Below, one piece after another: positions 45,643 through 54,123 of a stretch of 64,000 bases of DNA (the stretch's first letter is position 1; every line of letters starts with the position of its first letter). The notes below the pieces were generated by a model, which saw nothing but the letters and a program-made list of their open reading frames with translations, did not search any database and was not told where the DNA came from. The position numbers and the translations under genes were made by a program. This stretch comes from Streptomyces antibioticus (GTDB lineage: Bacteria; Actinomycetota; Actinomycetes; Streptomycetales; Streptomycetaceae). The stretch covers positions 375,525 to 439,524 of the forward strand of contig NZ_KQ948428.1 of the NCBI RefSeq assembly GCF_001514065.1. The letters are read 5' to 3'.

Positions 45643-47030
45643 TCCCGTTGCATCGGCACGGCCGTCGGGGAACCCCAGCCCGACTCACCCGAACGAGAGC
45701 CCACGCGCGCGTGCCGCCCGGCCGCCAGTTCGAACGCGGCCTGCACCACCCGGGCCTGGTACTCCACCTGGCGGGCGAGAGGGATCCAGCGGGCTCCGCA
45801 GCCGTCGAGGTAGTCGGCGCACCACAGGTCGATGAGCCGGTCGAGTTCGGGCAGCACGCCGGCCGGGTCGGTGCCGGCGGCGGTGACGAGCTGGTGCAGC
45901 AGCCCGGCCGTGCGCAGCGCCAGGCGGCGGCCGGCGATGCGCAGGGTGGCGAGGTGGGCGGTGCTCAGGGGCGGCAGCGGGTGGCCGCCGTCGATGCCGG
46001 TGACATCGGGGTCCCAGGCGTCGGCGAGGCCGGGGCAGACCAGTAAATAGTCGTCCACCGGGGCGAGCAGCCGTTCCGCGTCCGGTACGGCGGCGACGTG
46101 CGGTCGGATCCGGGCGAGCAGCTCCTCCAGGAGGCCGGTGTCGTGCCGCAGCGTGCGGCTGACGAGGCGCAGGACGGTGTCCGCGTCGACGGGCGGGGAG
46201 TTGTCCTCGACGGTGGCCACGCCCCACATGGGCGCCTCGACGACCGCGGTCACGGTGCCGTGCCGGTAGGGGTGGAACCAGGTGGACTCGACGGCGGCCT
46301 CGGTGATGGCCGCGGCCAGGTCGCCCCGGCGCGGCGGCGGAATGCGGTAGACGGCGGCGCCGAGGCCGGGCCAGTACAGGGTGTCGTACGCGCCGAGTTC
46401 GCGCGGGATGCCGAGCCGGCCCGCGATCCCGGCGACGCGCCCGGCAAGTCCCGGCAGGTCGTGGGTGAGCTCGACGAAGCCGCCGCCGACGTCGACGCCG
46501 TGCAGCGAGCACTGCAGGAAGGGCCGCAGCTCGTCCTGGAGGTCGAGCAGGGCGCGAGTCTCCGGCAGGGTGACGGCGGCGGCGCCGTCGGGCAGCCACT
46601 CGGGCTGTTCCAGGAAGCCGGGCCGGAAGAAGTGCCGGAAGTAGCGGCCGAGCGTGTACGGGCCGTGCAGCCAGCCCTCGTTGCGGCGCAGGCCGTCGGG
46701 GTCGAGGCAGAGCAGCAGGTTCCAGGTGGCGTCGGCGGCCTCGGTGAGCGTGGGGTCGGCGAGGGCGCGCTCGGCCAGGTGCAGGACGGTGGCGCCGCCC
46801 ACGGGTTCGTTGGCGTGCGGGCCGGCGACGACGAGGGCGTGCCGGCTGCCGTGGCCGACGGACAGCAGCCACATCGGGGTGCCCGCGCGGGAGGTGCCGA
46901 CGGGGCGGAGCCGGGCGTCGCGGGGGTGGCGGGCGACGAGTGCGGCGGCCCGCGCGCCCAGTTCGTCGACGGACGGATAGCGGAGGAGGGGCGACAGGGC
47001 ACACCTCCACGTTTGGTGCCGTCGGTTCAC
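45639..47030 (-). CDS. M14 family zinc carboxypeptidase-like protein with a TTA codon
   Basis: A 463-residue paralogue of the peptidase at 43921. They share RYPSVDELGARAAALVARHP-type openings and GPHANEPVGGATVLHLAERAL, with HxxE zinc ligands; the third is in CSLHGVDVGGG. The sequence has no signal peptide. Codon 329 (46044-46046) is TTA, a rare Leu codon read by the bldA tRNA in Streptomyces. The GTG at 47030 lacks a ribosome site; GGAGG lies just before an in-frame CTG eleven codons later. It is coupled to the inhibitor gene downstream. Confidence 0.8.
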   Translation of the reverse strand: MNRRHQTWRCALSPLLRYPSVDELGARAAALVARHPRDARLRPVGTSRAGTPMWLLSVGHGSRHALVVAGPHANEPVGGATVLHLAERALADPTLTEAADATWNLLLCLDPDGLRRNEGWLHGPYTLGRYFRHFFRPGFLEQPEWLPDGAAAVTLPETRALLDLQDELRPFLQCSLHGVDVGGGFVELTHDLPGLAGRVAGIAGRLGIPRELGAYDTLYWPGLGAAVYRIPPPRRGDLAAAITEAAVESTWFHPYRHGTVTAVVEAPMWGVATVEDNSPPVDADTVLRLVSRTLRHDTGLLEELLARIRPHVAAVPDAERLLAPVDDYLLVCPGLADAWDPDVTGIDGGHPLPPLSTAHLATLRIAGRRLALRTAGLLHQLVTAAGTDPAGVLPELDRLIDLWCADYLDGCGARWIPLARQVEYQARVVQAAFELAAGRHARVGSRSGESGWGSPTAVPMQRE

Positions 47031-47164
47031 CTGATGTGCAAGGTGGACGTACAGTCAGTCACGACTTGCGGGGTACGTCAACACCGCCGTACGCACAGGG
47101 AGTTGGACGTGCTACAGCGAGCAAATCCCAGGCCAGAGCTAAGGTTCGACTCAGTCGAGGAGCC

Positions 47165-47716
47165 TCAGTTCGCGGCCAGCCGGAACCACATCCGGCCGAA
47201 GCCGATCTGGTCGCCCTCGCGCACGACGGCCGCCCCGATGACACGGCGTCCGTTCACCGTCGTGCCGTTGGTGGAGCCGAGGTCGCGCAGCACCCACAGG
47301 CCGCCCTGGCGGCTCAGTTCGGCGTGCACCCGCGAGACCGTCTCGTGGCTCAGGCGCAGGCCGTTGGCGGGGTCGCGGCCGATGCGCAGCGGGTGGCCGT
47401 TGCCGGGGTGGGGCAGCAGCAGCTTGGGCAGCCGCTCGGCCTGCCAGGCGCGCCTCAGCCGCTGGGTGAAGCCGGAGACCGCTTCGACGGAGCCGAAGAC
47501 CACGCGGGAGAAGCGGCTCTCTGCGGGCAGGTCCGCGGTGAGCGCCGCCAGTTCGTCCGAGCGGCGGGCGGCGAGCGCCAGTTCCATCCGCCGGATGAAC
47601 GTGTCGTGCGACAGCCGGCCCATGGCGACGCCGTCGCGGAGCACCTTCAGCGCCTTGTCGCGCTCCGCGTCGGAGAGCCGCGCGGGGTACGTGTTGAACT
47701 CGAAGGACGACGTCAC
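47165..47716 (-). CDS. DUF1707-FHA domain protein
   Basis: A 183-residue cytosolic protein. Residues 8-60 are DUF1707 (ARLSDAERDKALKVLRDGVAMGRLS). Residues 95-180 are a forkhead-associated domain with GRDPANGLRLSHETVSRVHAEL and GSTNGTTVNG, which binds phosphothreonine peptides. It probably reads out a Ser/Thr kinase signal; no kinase gene is in the window. GTG at 47716 is chosen because family members start VTSSFEFNTYPARLSD-like. It is divergent from treZ. Confidence 0.88.
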   Translation of the reverse strand: MTSSFEFNTYPARLSDAERDKALKVLRDGVAMGRLSHDTFIRRMELALAARRSDELAALTADLPAESRFSRVVFGSVEAVSGFTQRLRRAWQAERLPKLLLPHPGNGHPLRIGRDPANGLRLSHETVSRVHAELSRQGGLWVLRDLGSTNGTTVNGRRVIGAAVVREGDQIGFGRMWFRLAAN

Positions 47717-47848
47717 GCTCGTGATTGTCGGGCAGTGAACGCCGGGTGTCCAGAAAACGCGAGAACGGCCGCCACGCGCGCGGACTGATCGCGTTTGAAG
47801 CACCATGGACGGGCTACATCACGGTGAGCAGACGAAGGGGAACCGTCC

Positions 47849-49594
47849 GTGCAGTTCGAGGTGTGGGCACCGCAGGCAGACCGCGTGACGCTCCAGTGCG
47901 ACGGCGTCACGCGCGCGTTGGAGCGCGATCCCGACCGCGCGGGGTGGTGGCGGGGCGAGGCCGAGGCGCGGGACGGCAGCCGGTACGGCTTCGCGGTCGA
48001 CGACGGCCCCGTGCTGCCGGACCCGCGCTCGCGCCGCCAGCCGGACGGCCCGGACGGGCTGAGCGCGGTCGTGGACCAGGGCCGGTACGCGTGGCGTGCG
48101 GAGTGGCCGGGGCGGCCGCTGCCGGGCGCGGTCCTGTACGAGCTGCACGTGGGCACGTACACGCGCGAGGGCACCCTGGACGCGGCGGCGGGCCGTCTGG
48201 AGCACCTGGCGGAACTGGGCGTCACACACGTGGAGTTGATGCCGCTGTGCCCCTTCCCCGGGCGGCACGGCTGGGGTTACGAGGGCGTGTCGCTGTGGGC
48301 GGTGCACGAGCCGTACGGCGGCCCCGAGGCGCTGAAGCGTTTCGTGGACCGGGCGCACGAGCTCGGTCTCGGTGTCGTCCTGGACGTCGTGCACAACCAC
48401 CTGGGCCCGTCGGGCAATTACCTGCCCGCGTTCGGCCCGTACTTCACCGACACCCACCACACGCCGTGGGGCTCGGCCGTGAACCTGGACGCGCCGGGCT
48501 CCGACGAGGTGCGTGCGTATCTGGTGGGCAGTGCGCTGGCGTGGCTGCGGGACTACCGGCTCGACGGGTTGCGCCTGGACGCGGTGCACGCGCTGGCGGA
48601 CACGCGCGCGTGCCACTTCCTGGAGGAGCTGTCGACGGCGGTGGACGCCCTCGCCTCCGACGTGGGCCGGCCGCTGTTCCTGATCGCCGAGTCCGACCTG
48701 AACGACCCCCGTCTGGTCACCCCGCGCGCGGAGGGCGGCCTCGGCCTGCACGCCCAGTGGAACGACGACTTCCACCACTGTCTGCACGCCGCGCTGACAG
48801 GTGAGTCGCAGGGCTACTACGCCGACTTCGGCAAGGCACCCTTCGCGGCCCTCGCCAAGACCCTCGGCGGCGGGTACTTCCACGACGGCACGTACTCCAC
48901 CTTCCGGGGCCGGCACCACGGCCGCCCGCTGGACCGCGCGCGGGTGGCCGCGCACCGGCTGCTCGGCTACAGCCAGACCCACGACCAGGTGGGCAACCGC
49001 GCCCAGGGCGACCGCCTCTCGGCCTCCCTCTCCCCCGGCCTGCTGGCCTGCGCCGCGACGCTGACGCTCACCGCGCCTTTCACACCGATGCTGTTCATGG
49101 GCGAGGAGTGGGCGGCGGGCACGCCCTGGCAGTTCTTCACCGACCACACCGACCCGGAGCTCGCGGAGGCCGTACGGCGGGGCAGGCGACGGGAGTTCGC
49201 GGCGCACGGCTGGGCGGAGGAGGACGTGCCCGACCCGCAGGACCCGGCGACGCGGGACCGCTCCTGCCTGGACTGGTCCGAGCCGGAGCACGAGCCCCAC
49301 GCGCGCGTGCTCGCCTGGTACCGGCAGCTCATCGCCCTGCGCCACGAACAGGCCGACCTCACCGACCCGGACCTCGCCGACACCAAGGTGGCCTTCGACG
49401 AGGGGCGGCGCTGGCTGGCCTTCCGGCGCGGGGACGTACGGGTGGCGGTGAATCTGGCCAAGGAGACCGCCGCGATCCCGCTGGGGCCCCGTCAGGCGCG
49501 GGTGCTGGCCGCGTGGGAGCCGGTGGCGGCACCGGGCGCGGACGGCGTGCTGGAAGTGCCCGGGGAGTCGTGCGTGGTGCTGCTCCAGGAGTGA
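47849..49594 (+). CDS. treZ: Malto-oligosyltrehalose trehalohydrolase
   Basis: It releases free trehalose from the TreY product. The 581 residues carry an N-terminal beta module (FEVWAPQADRVTLQ) and the GH13 motifs DVVHNHLGPSGNY, GLRLDAVHAL (nucleophile), LIAESDLNDP (acid) and GYSQTHDQVGNR. GTG at 47849 follows AAGGGGA. It completes the TreX-TreY-TreZ route with the genes at 38289 and 41052, although it is not in one operon with them. Confidence 0.95.
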   Translation: MQFEVWAPQADRVTLQCDGVTRALERDPDRAGWWRGEAEARDGSRYGFAVDDGPVLPDPRSRRQPDGPDGLSAVVDQGRYAWRAEWPGRPLPGAVLYELHVGTYTREGTLDAAAGRLEHLAELGVTHVELMPLCPFPGRHGWGYEGVSLWAVHEPYGGPEALKRFVDRAHELGLGVVLDVVHNHLGPSGNYLPAFGPYFTDTHHTPWGSAVNLDAPGSDEVRAYLVGSALAWLRDYRLDGLRLDAVHALADTRACHFLEELSTAVDALASDVGRPLFLIAESDLNDPRLVTPRAEGGLGLHAQWNDDFHHCLHAALTGESQGYYADFGKAPFAALAKTLGGGYFHDGTYSTFRGRHHGRPLDRARVAAHRLLGYSQTHDQVGNRAQGDRLSASLSPGLLACAATLTLTAPFTPMLFMGEEWAAGTPWQFFTDHTDPELAEAVRRGRRREFAAHGWAEEDVPDPQDPATRDRSCLDWSEPEHEPHARVLAWYRQLIALRHEQADLTDPDLADTKVAFDEGRRWLAFRRGDVRVAVNLAKETAAIPLGPRQARVLAAWEPVAAPGADGVLEVPGESCVVLLQE

Positions 49595-49626
49595 CCGGCG
49601 AACCGGTCAGAGCTCCGACGACCTGA

Positions 49627-50568
49627 TCAGAGCTCCTCTTCTCCGCCCTCGTCCCGCAGCTCCGTCACCCGTTCCAGCAGGATCGCCTCCCAGGCATGGC
49701 GGAGCTGGACACGCAGTTCCGGCAGAGGGGTGGCGTCGCGGCCCTGGAGGCGGGCGGCGAGGCGGACGACGGCGTCGCAGCGGGCGAGCCACAGGCCGCG
49801 CAGGCAGGGGCGGGCGCCGTAGCCGGCGAGGGTGGCGGCGCGGACGGCGGCGGGCGAGCCGACGGCGAGGGCGAGGCAGGCGATGTCCTCCGCGGGGTCG
49901 CCGAGGACCGCGTCGGCCCAGCCGAGCACGCCGCGCACCCGTCCGTCGGCGCTGACGACGAGGTGGTCGCCGGTGAGTCCGTGGTGGACGAGGACGGCGG
50001 TGCCGGGCTGCGCGGCGAGCTGCACGGCGGCCGCCTGGGAGAGCTGGTGGAGCCGTGCGGGGTCGAACTCGTCGGCCGTGCCGAGGAGTTCGGCGGCGTG
50101 CTCGGCGGCGCGGCGCAGTGCCTCCAGGGAGCGCGGGGCGGTGCGCGGGACGCCGAGGGTCTCGGCCTGCCGGACGGGTACCTCGCGCAGCCCGGTGAGC
50201 AGTGCGGCCAGGTCGGCCTCGCCGACGGCGGACACGTCGTGCTCGCGCGCCGAGCCGCCGGGCAGCTTGCCGTCGAGGGTGTACGTCAGCCCCGGCGCCC
50301 ATTCGCCGTGGGCGACGCTGGTCGGAACGGCGACCGGGACGTGCGCGCGGACGAGGTCGCGCAGGCGCAGTTCGCGGCGCTGGCGCGCGGTGGCCTCGCG
50401 GTCGGAGGCGAGGCGCAGCACATGGCGGCCGCCGACCCACCAGACGGCGGGCTCGGCGCTCTCGGCGACCGGCCGGATCTCGGGCCCGGCCGCGTCGGAG
50501 GCGTCCTTGAGGAGGGAACGGACCAGCCGGCGGACGGTGTCCGCGGTGGGTGTCGGTGCCTGGGTCAT
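49627..50568 (-). CDS. APH-fold protein lacking catalytic residues
   Basis: A 313-residue protein with the aminoglycoside phosphotransferase fold. The N-lobe VWWVGGRHVLRLASDREATA and the helical C-lobe are recognisable. The Brenner motif is degenerate: VHHGLTGDHLVV has Leu where catalytic Asp should be, and the DFG-like Asp is Gly in VLGWADAVLGDP. Kinase activity is therefore doubtful, although the flanking GDPAEDIACLAL is conserved. It may bind a nucleotide or metabolite without phosphorylating it. The last codons lie in a short direct repeat of TCAGAGCTCC. Confidence 0.75.
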   Translation of the reverse strand: MTQAPTPTADTVRRLVRSLLKDASDAAGPEIRPVAESAEPAVWWVGGRHVLRLASDREATARQRRELRLRDLVRAHVPVAVPTSVAHGEWAPGLTYTLDGKLPGGSAREHDVSAVGEADLAALLTGLREVPVRQAETLGVPRTAPRSLEALRRAAEHAAELLGTADEFDPARLHQLSQAAAVQLAAQPGTAVLVHHGLTGDHLVVSADGRVRGVLGWADAVLGDPAEDIACLALAVGSPAAVRAATLAGYGARPCLRGLWLARCDAVVRLAARLQGRDATPLPELRVQLRHAWEAILLERVTELRDEGGEEEL

Positions 50569-50611
50569 GGTCGCGCCGCTGTCATTCGGGGTCGGGGCTC
50601 CTGAAGGCTGT

Positions 50612-51739
50612 TCAGTCCACGATGACCATCTCGCGGCTGGTGTCGTTGAGCCGACGGCCGCCGTCCTCGGTGACCGTGACGATGTCCTCGATGCGGACGC
50701 CGAAGCGGCCGGGCAGGTAGACGCCGGGCTCCACGGAGAAGCACATGCCGGGGACGAGGGGCTGCTCCTCGCCCTCGATCATGTAGGGCGGTTCGTGAGT
50801 GGTGACGCCGATGCCGTGGCCGGTGCGGTGGATGAAGTACTCGCCGTAGCCGGCGTCTGCGATGACCTTGCGGGCGGCGCGGTCGACCTCCTGGCAGGCG
50901 ACGCCGGGCCGTACGGCCCGGAAGCCGGCCTCCTGGGCCTCACGGACCAGGTCGTGCACGCGGCGTTCCTCCTCGGTGGGTTCGCCGACGTGGACGGTGC
51001 GGGAGGTGTCGGAGCCGTAGCCGTCCTTGAGGCCGCCGAAGTCGAGGACGACCATGTCGCCGTGTTCGATGACGCGCTCGCCGACCTCGTGGTGCGGGTT
51101 GGCGCCGTTGGGGCCCGAGGCGACGATGGTGAAGTCGACCTGGGAGTGCCCGAACCGGCGCAGCAGGTCGGCGAGGTCGGCACCGACCTCGGACTCGCGG
51201 CGGCCGCCGAAGGGAACCTTCCGGATCTCCTCGAACGTTGCGTCGGCAGCCGCGCCCGCGGCTGCCAGGAGCTCCAGTTCGGCCGCGTCCTTGACGGCCC
51301 GGAGCATCGGCAGCGCGTCGGTGAGGGCGGCGTACGAGGTGTTCGGCAGCGTCTTCTGCAGGCCCAGCAGGTGCATGGCCCAGGCGTTGTCGCTGATGCC
51401 GAACCGGCCGCCGGAGTCCAGGAGGGCGGCGGTGGCGGCGTAGGGGTCCTTGCCGTCGGTCCAGTCGCGCAGGGTCAGCGCGGGCGTGCCCGCCGCGTGG
51501 GCGGCGTCGGGGGCCTCCAGGGTGGGGACCACGAGGACGGGGTCCTGGCCGGGGGCGAGCACCAGCAGGGTGAGCCGTTCGGTGATCGCGGTGGGGGTGT
51601 AGCCGGTGAGCCAGACCAGGTCGGGGCCGGGGGCCACGAGCAGTCCGGCGAGTCCGGCGTCGGCGGCCGCCCGGGCGGCGCGCTCCATGCGGGCCCGGTA
51701 GTCGTCGGCGGTGAAGGGCGCGGTCTTGCTGCCGGTCAT
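50612..51739 (-). CDS. M24 family Xaa-Pro aminopeptidase
   Basis: A 375-residue pita-bread metallopeptidase. The creatinase-like N-terminal domain runs to about residue 140. The five metal ligands are visible: two Asp in VVLDFGGLKDGYGSDTSRT, His in HGIGVTTHEPP, Glu in FSVEPGVYLPG and Glu in GVRIEDIVTV. It removes N-terminal residues preceding proline in the cytosol. The start at 51739 has a GGGAGG ribosome site. It is followed on the same strand by the degenerate kinase-fold gene 43 bases later. Confidence 0.92.
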   Translation of the reverse strand: MTGSKTAPFTADDYRARMERAARAAADAGLAGLLVAPGPDLVWLTGYTPTAITERLTLLVLAPGQDPVLVVPTLEAPDAAHAAGTPALTLRDWTDGKDPYAATAALLDSGGRFGISDNAWAMHLLGLQKTLPNTSYAALTDALPMLRAVKDAAELELLAAAGAAADATFEEIRKVPFGGRRESEVGADLADLLRRFGHSQVDFTIVASGPNGANPHHEVGERVIEHGDMVVLDFGGLKDGYGSDTSRTVHVGEPTEEERRVHDLVREAQEAGFRAVRPGVACQEVDRAARKVIADAGYGEYFIHRTGHGIGVTTHEPPYMIEGEEQPLVPGMCFSVEPGVYLPGRFGVRIEDIVTVTEDGGRRLNDTSREMVIVD

Positions 51740-51856
51740 CCGGGCCTCCCTGGGCGGACAGTGGGACAACGGGGGCTACGGGCAGCATCCTGCCCGGTGG
51801 ACGGGGGCGGCGCGAGCCGGTTCGCGGTCCCCGCCGGGGCGTTCCGCCCCCCGGCG

Positions 51857-52489
51857 TCAGTTCTCCAGCGCCAGCCGGACGCCGAGCAGGAGCAGGACAC
51901 CGCCGGAGACCTGCTCCAGACGCCGGCGCACCCCCGCGCGAGACAGGACGGCGCGCATCCGGCCGACGAACCACACGTAGAGCCCGTAGTAGCCGACCTC
52001 GTAGACGGCCCAGAGCGCCGCGAGGCCCACCATCGTCGGCAGGTGCGGGGCGCCGGCGGGCACGAACTGCGGCAGGAAGGACATGGCGAACACGGCCGCC
52101 TTGGGGTTGGCGAGGTTGAGCAGCAGCCCGCCGCGGTAGGCGGCCCAGCCGCTCTTCCCGCCGCCCGTCCAACCGTCCACGGCCTCCTCGGCCCCGTCCG
52201 TGCGGCTGCGGCGGGCCTGGCGCAGCGCCTGGACGCCGAAGGCCACCAGCACCACCGCGCCGACGACGCGCATCACGTCGTACGCCACCTCGGAGGCCGT
52301 GAGGAGCGCGGTCAGGCCGAATGCGGCGACCAGGCCCCAGAGGAAGACGCCGGTCTCGTTGCCGAGCACCGTCAGGAAGCCGGACCGCCGGCTGTGCAGC
52401 GACTGCTTGATGATCAGGACGGTGCTCGGTCCGGGTGAGGCCGCGACGAGGGTGCAGGCCCCGAGGAAGGCGATGAGGGTGCTGAGCAT
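51857..52489 (-). CDS. LysE family translocator
   Basis: A 210-residue amino acid exporter with six likely helices. ASPGPSTVLIIKQSLHSRRSGFLTVLGNETG is represented by ASPGPSTVLIIKQ, the RhtB/LysE helix-1 signature, and LLLNLANPKAAVFAMSFLPQF by the conserved NPKA motif. The ATG at 52489 opens directly into the first helix. It is divergent from the metallophosphoesterase gene over a 132-base region holding a perfect AT-rich palindrome. Confidence 0.9.
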   Translation of the reverse strand: MLSTLIAFLGACTLVAASPGPSTVLIIKQSLHSRRSGFLTVLGNETGVFLWGLVAAFGLTALLTASEVAYDVMRVVGAVVLVAFGVQALRQARRSRTDGAEEAVDGWTGGGKSGWAAYRGGLLLNLANPKAAVFAMSFLPQFVPAGAPHLPTMVGLAALWAVYEVGYYGLYVWFVGRMRAVLSRAGVRRRLEQVSGGVLLLLGVRLALEN

Positions 52490-52557
52490 GGGCTCATCGT
52501 GGCGCGGGCGGGGGCAGGGGACCAGCCTTTTTCCCGGCTTAACGGTTATGGATTGCC

Positions 52558-52579
52558 CAAGCATTAGAGCTAATGCTTG
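52558..52579. promoter_or_regulatory. 22-bp perfect palindrome between LysE and phosphoesterase genes
   Basis: CAAGCATTAG (52558-52567) and CTAATGCTTG (52570-52579) are exact complements around AG. An AT-rich palindrome is conspicuous in this genome. It sits 69 bases from the LysE start and 43 from the phosphoesterase start and is a strong operator candidate, for example for an Lrp/AsnC or MarR-type protein encoded elsewhere. Confidence 0.6.
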
Positions 52580-52621
52580 AATCGACTCACACCATTAACC
52601 CATCAGGGGAGGCGTACGACC

Positions 52622-53365
52622 GTGCTCGTGCTCGCGCACATCAGCGATCTGCATCTGGACGGAAGCGAACGAGCCACCACGCGCGCGAGGCGCGTCCGTG
52701 ACCACCTGTGGGGGCTGCCCGGGGCGGTGGACGCGCTGCTGGTGACGGGGGACATCGCGGACCACGGCGCGGAGGCGGAGTACGAGGAGGCCGCGCGCCT
52801 GCTGAGCGACGCGCCGTTCCCCGTGCTGACCTGCCCGGGCAACCACGACAGCCGCGCCCCCTACCGCAAGGCGCTGCTCGGAGAGCCCGCGTCCGACGGG
52901 CCGGTCAACAGCGTGCGGGTCTTCGACGACGCGGCGGTGCTGATGTGCGACTCCAGCATTCCGGGCGCCGACGAAGGAGCCCTGGACGACGAGACGTACG
53001 ACTGGATCGAGGCCACGCTCGACGAACTCGGGGGCAGGCGGCGTGCGTTGCTCGCCTTCCATCATCCGCCGGTGGCGCTGCACCACCCGCTGCCGGACCG
53101 CTACCAACTGGCACGCCCTGACCGGCTGGCCGCGCTGCTCGACCGCCGCCCCGAGATCGCGGGCCTGATCACGGGGCACGCCCACACTCCGGCGGCGAGC
53201 GTCTTCGCCGGGCGGCCGCTGATGGTCGGGCCGGGGGTGACCTGGACGCTGCGGCTGCCCTGGGAGGGCGACCAGGTGGCGGACCGGGACGCGCCCGTGG
53301 GGTTGGCGTTCCATGTCCTGGACGACGCCGGACGGCTCACCAGCCACTTCCGCGTGGTCACGTGA
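52622..53365 (+). CDS. Metallophosphoesterase (class III phosphodiesterase type)
   Basis: A 247-residue calcineurin-like phosphoesterase. All metal ligands are in place: AHISDLHLDG (DxH), VTGDIADHG (GDxxDH), CPGNHDSR (GNHD), FHHPPVA (H) and TGHAHTP (GHxH). The layout is that of CpdA-type cyclic nucleotide phosphodiesterases, though cAMP specificity is not proven. GTG at 52622 follows GGGGAGG. Its last eight bases overlap the convergent PDZ protein gene. Confidence 0.9.
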   Translation: MLVLAHISDLHLDGSERATTRARRVRDHLWGLPGAVDALLVTGDIADHGAEAEYEEAARLLSDAPFPVLTCPGNHDSRAPYRKALLGEPASDGPVNSVRVFDDAAVLMCDSSIPGADEGALDDETYDWIEATLDELGGRRRALLAFHHPPVALHHPLPDRYQLARPDRLAALLDRRPEIAGLITGHAHTPAASVFAGRPLMVGPGVTWTLRLPWEGDQVADRDAPVGLAFHVLDDAGRLTSHFRVVT

Positions 53366-53957
53366 CGATGCCGGGAACGGCGGTCAACTGCTGGTAGCCG
53401 CCGCTCCGGTGACGTACCGTCAAGGTGACCTCCTTGCCGGGGCGCACGGTGGCGACGGCGCGCGCGAGGTCGGCTGCCGAGTCGACGCGCTTCTTGCCGA
53501 CCTGGAGGAGTACGTCGCCCCGCACCAGGCCGGCCGTGTAGCCGGGGCCCGGCACATGGACGCCGACCAAGAGCGCGCCCGCCTTCTCGGCGTCCACCGC
53601 CTCCACTCCGAGGGTCGCGGCGATGCCGGTCGCGGCGGGCGGGGTGGACGACGGGGACGGCGGCTTGGGCGACGAAGGAGCCCGGTAGGGCGGGGCGGCC
53701 GGGCCCGGGGCGGCCGCCCCGCCCAACTCCCTTTGCATCTCGGCGAGTTTACTCATGCCGATCACGGTTGCGCCGACGGTGCCGAGGCCGACGCCGGTGA
53801 GCACCAGTACCGTCCCGACGGACAGCGCGAACAGCACGGTCCGCAGCCGCCGGCCCCGCCTGCGGGCAGCGTGCGGGCGCCTGGCGGGGCCGGGCCCGGT
53901 GCCGCCGCCGGGCTCCTGGCCGGGCATCGGCTTGGGGCGCAACGCGGTCTGTTCCAT
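53358..53957 (-). CDS. Membrane-anchored PDZ domain protein
   Basis: A 199-residue protein: a basic, Pro-rich cytosolic N-terminus (1-37), one transmembrane helix (about 40-67, TVLFALSVGTVLVLTGVGLG), a Pro/Ser-rich linker, and an extracellular PDZ domain (115-195) with VPGPGYTAGLVRGDVLLQVG and VTLTVRHRSGG. The architecture is that of HtrA-like proteases without the protease domain. It may bind exposed C-termini of envelope proteins or modulate a protease. No neighbour clarifies its role. Confidence 0.85.
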   Translation of the reverse strand: MEQTALRPKPMPGQEPGGGTGPGPARRPHAARRRGRRLRTVLFALSVGTVLVLTGVGLGTVGATVIGMSKLAEMQRELGGAAAPGPAAPPYRAPSSPKPPSPSSTPPAATGIAATLGVEAVDAEKAGALLVGVHVPGPGYTAGLVRGDVLLQVGKKRVDSAADLARAVATVRPGKEVTLTVRHRSGGYQQLTAVPGIVT

Positions 53958-54123
53958 GGCTTGCCTCCGGCGGACGCGGGTCGCCTCCGGCGGATACGGA
54001 GCGGTCCCGGCTGGTGCTCTACCCGTCGCACCGACGCCCGACGAGCCACGAACGAGTGAGACTGACCAGCGGTCAGCGGAGGGAAGCCATAGGCATCGCG
54101 GCCTTTCGCGGTACGAGGTCCGC

